NCBI GenBank assembly: GCA_934636865.1
Contig: CAKUBI010000034.1
Location: 1-16,993 of the forward strand
Source: an uncultured Oscillospiraceae bacterium
GTDB taxonomy: Bacteria > Bacillota > Clostridia > Oscillospirales > Oscillospiraceae
DNA length: 16,993 nucleotides
Reading direction: 5' to 3'
Of the stretch, positions 13,396-16,993 are shown in pieces. The translations under genes were made by a program, and so were the position numbers. The notes under the pieces are model-generated. The model saw only the letters and a program-made list of their open reading frames with translations. It had not been told where the DNA came from and searched no databases. How positions within the stretch are numbered: position 1 is the stretch's first letter; the number at the start of each line of letters is the position of its first letter.

Positions 13396-14661
13396 ATGAG
13401 CGATAAAAGACCTTTGGCGGATGAGATCCGCCCGCTGACGCTCGACGAGGTCGTTGGGCAGAAGCATCTGCTCGGCAAGGGCGCGCTGCTGCGCCGGCTC
13501 ATTGAGTCCGGCTCGAGCGCGAACATGATCTTCTACGGCCCCTCCGGCACGGGAAAGACAACTATTGCCAACATCATCGCGAACCGCACGAACAAGACCC
13601 TGTACCGCCTGAACGCGACGACGGCGAGCCTACAGGACGTCAAGAGCATCATTTCCGACGTGGGCACGATGATGGCGCCGGGCGGTATTCTGCTTTACCT
13701 CGACGAAATTCAGTACTTCAACAAAAAGCAGCAGCAGAGCCTGCTCGAGTTCATGGAAAACGGCTCCATCACGCTCATCGCGTCCACGACGGAGAACCCG
13801 TATTTCTATGTCTACGGCGCGCTGCTCTCCCGCTCAACGGTATTTGAGTTCAAAAATGTCAGCGCGGAGGAGACGGTCCCGGCGGTCGAGCGCGCGCTGG
13901 GTATCCTCAAAGAGCGCAGCGAGCTGCCGCTTTCCTGGGAGAAGGACGTGCCGCGCGTGATCGCGCAGCAGTGCGGCGGCGACGTGCGCAAGGCCGTGAG
14001 CGCGTGCGAGCTTCTTTACGAGGCCGCGGACGTCGATCACGGGACGCTTTTGCTGAAAAGCAAAGACGCTTTACAGGTCGCACAGCGCAGCGCCATGCGC
14101 TACGATAAGGGCGGCGACGCGATGTACGACTGCGCGAGCGCCTTGATGAAGTCGCTGCGCGGCAGCGACCCAGACGCGGCGCTGCACTACCTTGCAAGAT
14201 TTCTGGAAGCGGGAGACCTTGTGACCCCGTGCAGGCGGCTTTTGTGCTCGGCGAGCGAGGATGTGGGCATGGCCTATCCGCAGACCATCGCCATCGTCAA
14301 GGCCTGCGTGGATACCGCCATGCAGCTCGGCCTTCCCGAAGCGCAGCTGCCGCTGGCGCAGGCGGCGGTGCTGCTCGCCACCGCGCCCAAGTCCAACAGC
14401 GTGATCGAGGGCATCGGGGCCGCATGGGCGGACGTGAAGGCGGGCAAGAGCGGCAACTTCCCGCGCTGCCTTCAGAACGTGCACGCCGATTCGACCGGCG
14501 GCGCGCAGGGGCAGCACTACAAGTACCCGCACGCCTATCCGAACCACTGGGTCAGGCAGCAGTACCTGCCCGACGAACTCAAAAACGTACAGTACTACCG
14601 CTACGGCGACAACAAGGTCGAGCGCGCCGCCGCGCAGTACTGGGAAGCGATCAAGGGGTGA
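13396..14661 (+). CDS. rarA: Replication-associated recombination protein A (RarA/MgsA AAA+ ATPase)
   Basis: 421 residues. An AAA+ ATPase related to clamp loaders that acts at stalled replication forks. Start 'RPLADEIRPLTLDEVVGQKHL' is characteristic. Walker A is GPSGTGKT (48-55), Walker B LLYLDEIQ (99-106, D103-E104), sensor 1 STTENP (130-135), and a probable arginine finger lies in ALLSRS (R146). The C-terminal half holds the family tetramerisation domain, with 'DVGMAYPQTI', 'LPLAQAAVLLATAPKSNS' and the end 'KYPHAYPNHWVRQQYLPDEL'. It lies in one operon with the LURP-one-related gene upstream and DUF951 downstream (5 bases apart). Confidence 0.96.
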   Translation: MSDKRPLADEIRPLTLDEVVGQKHLLGKGALLRRLIESGSSANMIFYGPSGTGKTTIANIIANRTNKTLYRLNATTASLQDVKSIISDVGTMMAPGGILLYLDEIQYFNKKQQQSLLEFMENGSITLIASTTENPYFYVYGALLSRSTVFEFKNVSAEETVPAVERALGILKERSELPLSWEKDVPRVIAQQCGGDVRKAVSACELLYEAADVDHGTLLLKSKDALQVAQRSAMRYDKGGDAMYDCASALMKSLRGSDPDAALHYLARFLEAGDLVTPCRRLLCSASEDVGMAYPQTIAIVKACVDTAMQLGLPEAQLPLAQAAVLLATAPKSNSVIEGIGAAWADVKAGKSGNFPRCLQNVHADSTGGAQGQHYKYPHAYPNHWVRQQYLPDELKNVQYYRYGDNKVERAAAQYWEAIKG

Positions 14662-14665
14662 GCGT

Positions 14666-14860
14666 ATGGACCTCCGGCTGAACGATAAGGTCGAAATGAA
14701 GAAGCCGCATCCCTGCGGCGAAAGGATATGGCTCGTGACGCGCGTGGGCATGGATATCAAGCTCAAATGCACGCGCTGCGGCCGCGAGGTGATGCTGCCG
14801 CGCGCCAAGGCGGAGAAGGGCATCCGGAAAATTCTGGAAAGGGAGGAACCCAATGAATAA
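14666..14860 (+). CDS. DUF951 family small protein
   Basis: 64 residues. Start 'LRLNDKVEMKKPHPCGE' and the 'LKCTRCGREVMLPR' centre are the DUF951 pattern, a small Firmicute family. H15, C17, C35 and C38 could bind a metal ion. No function is established; a nucleic-acid or ribosome-related role is only a guess. GGGGTGAG lies before the ATG, within the end of rarA. Its stop overlaps the start of the 29-residue peptide gene. Confidence 0.92.
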   Translation: MDLRLNDKVEMKKPHPCGERIWLVTRVGMDIKLKCTRCGREVMLPRAKAEKGIRKILEREEPNE

Positions 14861-14942
14861 GAGAACGCGCGTCGTCGCGGTGCTGCTGGTCGTTGTGATG
14901 GTTTTGTCGCTCGTGGCGTCGATGATCATCCCGTACCTGTAA
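14853..14942 (+). CDS. 29-residue single-span membrane peptide
   Basis: A basic start (MNKRTR) is followed by one hydrophobic helix running almost to the end (IIPYL). The ribosome site GGGAGG is strong and well placed, inside the DUF951 gene, and the ATG overlaps the DUF951 stop by 8 bases, which indicates coupled translation. The terminator starts 22 bases after its stop, so this is the last gene of the operon. I recall similar 30-residue hydrophobic peptides downstream of DUF951 in other clostridia, but that was not checked. Function unknown; a small membrane-protein regulator is possible. Confidence 0.72.
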   Translation: MNKRTRVVAVLLVVVMVLSLVASMIIPYL

Positions 14943-14963
14943 GCGCAGAACAGAAAACGACAG

Positions 14964-15002
14964 AAGAGGACGTCTCCTTTACCGGGGGGCGTCCTTCTTT
15001 TT
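14964..15002 (+). terminator. Terminator of the rarA operon
   Basis: A 10-bp stem (14968-14977 with 14985-14994, including two G-T pairs) is followed by TTCTTTTT. Confidence 0.85.
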
Positions 15003-15019
15003 ATCCGGCGCGGGCGGTT

Positions 15020-15053
15020 TTCGCCCTTTTCCCGGCGCGCCCGCCGCTATAAT
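15020..15053 (+). promoter_or_regulatory. Probable spoIIG promoter, possibly Spo0A-dependent
   Basis: A perfect -10 TATAAT (15048-15053) lies 25 bases before the spoIIGA start. No -35 is found at 17 bp. TTCGCCC (15020-15026) is a 6-of-7 match to a reverse 0A box (TTCGNCA), 21 bases upstream of the -10. In Bacillus, spoIIG has an abnormal 22-bp spacing and is activated by Spo0A~P, so this layout fits. Confidence 0.5.
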
Positions 15054-15078
15054 GGGGGACGTGTCAGGGAGGTGCGCG

Positions 15079-15891
15079 ATGGTCATTTACGTGGAGAGCG
15101 TGTTTGCATTCAATTTTCTGGTGGATTATCTGCTGCTGTTCGGCGCGGCGCGGCTCGCGGGACGGGCGGTCGCGCGGGCGCGGCTTTTCTGCGGCGCGGC
15201 GGTGGGCGCGGGCTATGCCGCGGTGCAGCCCGTGCTGCCGCACGGGCTCATTCTGCTGCTGCCGGTGCTCGCACTGATGGGTGCGGCGGCGTACCGCGGC
15301 AGCGGGCGGGCGGTCAAGCTGACGCTGCTGTTTTTCCTTTCCGCGTGCGGCCTTGCAGGCGTCGTGATGCTGCTGGGGAGAAGCTTCGGCTCGATGGAGC
15401 GGCTTGCGCGCGGCGTGGTGGCGTCGCAGCTGCCGTGGGGCGTTTTCCTGCTGGCGGCGGGGATGTCGTATGCGCTGCTTTCCGTCGTGTTCCGCGATGG
15501 CGCGGCGCACACGGGGCCGGAGACAGCGGACGTGACGCTTACATACCGCGGAAAAACCGCCCGCGTGCGGCTGCTGCGCGACACGGGAAACACCCTCACG
15601 GACCCGTCAACGGGCCTTGGCGTGCCGGTCATTGACCGGCGCGCGCTGGGGGCGCTTATCGGCGAAGAGGAGCTCGCGGCGCTGCCGTACATCGCGTATT
15701 GCAGCGTCGGCACAGCGGACGGAACACTGCCGCTGCTGCGCTGTGAAGGGATAACGGTTGACGGAAAAGCGCTCGGCCCGCGCGCTGTCGCGCTCGCGGA
15801 GCGCCCCCTCGGCGACGGAGGGGCCTACGCGGGACTGTGGTGCGAGGGCAGCGAAAGGAGGGAGAGCAATGCTCAAACGGCTGTGGCATAG
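15079..15891 (+). CDS. spoIIGA: Sporulation sigma-E factor-processing peptidase SpoIIGA
   Basis: 270 residues. A membrane aspartic protease that cleaves the N-terminal pro-sequence from pro-SigE in the mother cell after septation. The N-terminal half has about five membrane segments, beginning '[20 protein letters not shown]', a typical start. The C-terminal half is the protease domain with the motif '[15 protein letters not shown]' and catalytic D168. It is slightly shorter than Bacillus SpoIIGA (about 309). The ATG at 15079 is chosen for AGGGAGG; an earlier in-frame ATG at 15052 lies in the -10 box. It overlaps sigE by 23 bases, so the protease and its substrate are coupled. Confidence 0.95.
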   Translation: MVIYVESVFAFNFLVDYLLLFGAARLAGRAVARARLFCGAAVGAGYAAVQPVLPHGLILLLPVLALMGAAAYRGSGRAVKLTLLFFLSACGLAGVVMLLGRSFGSMERLARGVVASQLPWGVFLLAAGMSYALLSVVFRDGAAHTGPETADVTLTYRGKTARVRLLRDTGNTLTDPSTGLGVPVIDRRALGALIGEEELAALPYIAYCSVGTADGTLPLLRCEGITVDGKALGPRAVALAERPLGDGGAYAGLWCEGSERRESNAQTAVA

Positions 15892-16582
15892 GCTGCGCTT
15901 CTGGCTCATCGACCATGGGCTGATCGCGCGGCGGGGGATCTTTTATATCGGCGGCAGCGATACGCTCCCGCCGCCGCTCGAGCGGGAGGAGGAAGCGGCG
16001 CTCATTGAGCGCATGGACGCGGGCGACGAGAGCGTGCGCCGCACGCTCATCGAGCGCAACCTGCGGCTCGTGGCCTATATCGCGCGCCGGTTTGAAAATA
16101 CCGGCATCAACATCGAGGATCTTATCTCCATCGGCACGATCGGGCTCATTAAGGCGGTGAACACCTACCGCAGCGACAAGAACATCAAGCTTGCAACCTA
16201 CGCCTCGCGCTGCATCGAAAATGAGATCCTCATGCACCTGCGCAAGACCGCGCCGCAGAAGTCCGAGGTGAGCTTCGACGAGCCGCTCAACACCGACTGG
16301 GACGGCAACGAGCTGCTGCTCTCCGACATTCTGGGTACCGACGAGGACATGGTCATGAAGCCCATTGAGGACGACGTGGACCGCCAGCTTCTGCTCGACG
16401 CGGTCAACACGCTCAGCGCGCGGGAAAAGGAGATCATCACGCTGCGCTTCGGCCTTGGCGGGCGGGAGGAAAAGACGCAGAAGGAGGTCGCCGACCGCAT
16501 GGGCATCTCGCAGAGCTATATTTCGCGGCTCGAAAAGCGCATCATCGCGCGGCTGAAGAAGGAAATCCTCAAAATGAGTTGA
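15869..16582 (+). CDS. sigE: RNA polymerase sporulation sigma factor SigE (pro-form)
   Basis: 237 residues. The early mother-cell sigma factor. Residues 1 to about 27 form the amphipathic, basic pro-sequence that holds it at the membrane; next comes '[13 protein letters not shown]', the conserved zone around the SpoIIGA cleavage region. Region 2 (about 60-130) includes '[20 protein letters not shown]' and '[10 protein letters not shown]'; region 4 (about 180-235) includes '[20 protein letters not shown]'. SigK is similar, but the adjacent spoIIGA identifies SigE. AAAGGAGGGAG precedes the ATG. Its stop codon lies inside the -35 box of the valS promoter. Confidence 0.96.
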   Translation: MLKRLWHRLRFWLIDHGLIARRGIFYIGGSDTLPPPLEREEEAALIERMDAGDESVRRTLIERNLRLVAYIARRFENTGINIEDLISIGTIGLIKAVNTYRSDKNIKLATYASRCIENEILMHLRKTAPQKSEVSFDEPLNTDWDGNELLLSDILGTDEDMVMKPIEDDVDRQLLLDAVNTLSAREKEIITLRFGLGGREEKTQKEVADRMGISQSYISRLEKRIIARLKKEILKMS

Positions 16583-16607
16583 CAAGCGGCGCAAAAAACG
16601 GTATGAT
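16579..16607 (+). promoter_or_regulatory. SigA promoter of valS
   Basis: A perfect -35 TTGACA (16579-16584), 17-bp spacer, -10 TATGAT (16602-16607). The -35 overlaps the sigE stop codon. Transcription should begin near 16614. Confidence 0.92.
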
Positions 16608-16613
16608 GCAGTG

Positions 16614-16851
16614 CAGTAAGCGAAGAAGAGGAGCAGTATCTGCATCTGAAAGCGAAGAGAAGGGGCGGTCGGTGCAAGCCCCTGTGAAGGATGCGGGGAA
16701 GTCGCCTCGGAGCCGCCGCGCTGAAGGAAACAGTAAGCCGGCCGGGAGCTCCCGTTACAGAGCCGCGAGCGTCCGCAGACTGCGGAAATTCAGGTGGTAC
16801 CACGGTCCATGACCGCCCTGAGCAGAAAACACTGCTCAGGGCGTTTTTTTT
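16614..16851 (+). promoter_or_regulatory. T-box leader, specific for tRNA-Val (GUC specifier)
   Basis: Stem I begins near 16620 with GAAGAGGAGCAGTA (the AGTA S-turn element) and has an apical hairpin GGGGC/GCCCC (16662-16666/16678-16682) around CGGTGCAA. The specifier is GTC (16701-16703) in a GGAA-GTC-GCCTCGGAG context, a valine codon. The stem III region shows GTAA...CCGTTACAGAG. The T-box bulge motif is AGGTGGTACCACGG (16792-16805); its UGGU matches an uncharged ACCA end. The terminator is a 12-bp stem (16814-16825/16832-16843) with 8 Ts. Uncharged tRNA-Val should favour the antiterminator and let valS be transcribed. Confidence 0.95.
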
Positions 16852-16895
16852 GCGGCAAATAAGAGCAATACTGTTCAAAAGATAGGAGAAGACCA

Positions 16896-16993
16896 ATGAA
16901 AGAATTACCGAAAGTGTATGAGCCCCAGCAGGTCGAGGGCCGCATCTATCAGATGTGGATGGACCACGACTGCTTCAAGGCCGAGCCCGACCC
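16896..16993 (+). CDS. valS: Valyl-tRNA synthetase, N-terminal part (runs off the window)
   Basis: The first 32 codons are visible, starting 'MKELPKVYEPQQVEGRIYQM', followed by WMDHDCF. This is the usual ValS opening (LPK.Y.P..VE...Y..W...F.A). AGGAG (16884-16888) lies seven bases before the ATG. The Val-specific T-box upstream supports the name. The catalytic motifs lie beyond the window. Confidence 0.93.
   Translation, partial: MKELPKVYEPQQVEGRIYQMWMDHDCFKAEPD

Noticed and set aside
1..16993. CRISPR array, insertion sequence, prophage or restriction/defence genes
   Set aside because: No regularly spaced direct repeats, terminal inverted repeats, transposase, integrase or phage-like genes were seen on either strand.

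Overview
The window is a GC-rich chromosomal segment from a spore-forming Firmicute, most likely a clostridium of the Oscillospiraceae/Ruminococcaceae type. The support is an adjacent spoIIGA-sigE pair, a second sporulation-type membrane protein (SpoIIM family), a valS T-box leader, Firmicute-style tagO/mnaA cell-wall genes, strong AGGAGG-like ribosome sites, TTGACA/TATAAT promoters, and small conserved proteins (DUF951, LURP-one-related) common in clostridia. The taxon is inferred from gene content; no database was searched. The content is mostly core genome. I see no insertion sequence, prophage, CRISPR array or integrated element.

Layout. 1-75: 3' part of a tRNA-Leu(CAG), then its terminator. 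248-1021 (minus): a two-helix YcxB-like membrane protein with its own promoter and terminator. 1042-3246 (minus): a MATE efflux pump and a GNAT acetyltransferase, transcribed from a strong promoter through a leader that contains an intrinsic terminator, which may be an attenuator. 3257-5419 (minus): gltX (glutamyl-tRNA synthetase) overlapping a SpoIIM-family gene by 4 bp. 5496-9830 (plus, divergent from gltX): trpS, tagO/wecA, mnaA/wecB and an anchored extracytoplasmic protein of unknown function, ending at a pair of hairpins. 9832-10854 (minus): a three-gene cassette of small proteins of unknown function. 10958-12131 (plus): an ECF sigma factor and its probable membrane anti-sigma factor, ending at a bidirectional terminator shared with nth (endonuclease III, minus, 12147-12785). 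12884-15003 (plus): LURP-one-related protein, rarA, DUF951 and a 29-residue membrane peptide. 15020-16582 (plus): spoIIGA-sigE. 16579-16993 (plus): promoter, Val-specific T-box leader and the start of valS.

How the genes work together. TagO loads GlcNAc-1-phosphate onto undecaprenyl phosphate, and MnaA makes the UDP-ManNAc normally used in the next step of teichoic-acid linkage-unit synthesis; they are adjacent in one operon. SpoIIGA is the membrane protease that matures pro-SigE, the early mother-cell sigma factor. Three aminoacyl-tRNA synthetases are present. ValS has a clear T-box switch, while trpS and gltX show only ordinary promoters. The least understood parts are the MATE leader, the three-gene cassette at 9832-10854 and the 29-residue peptide at 14853.
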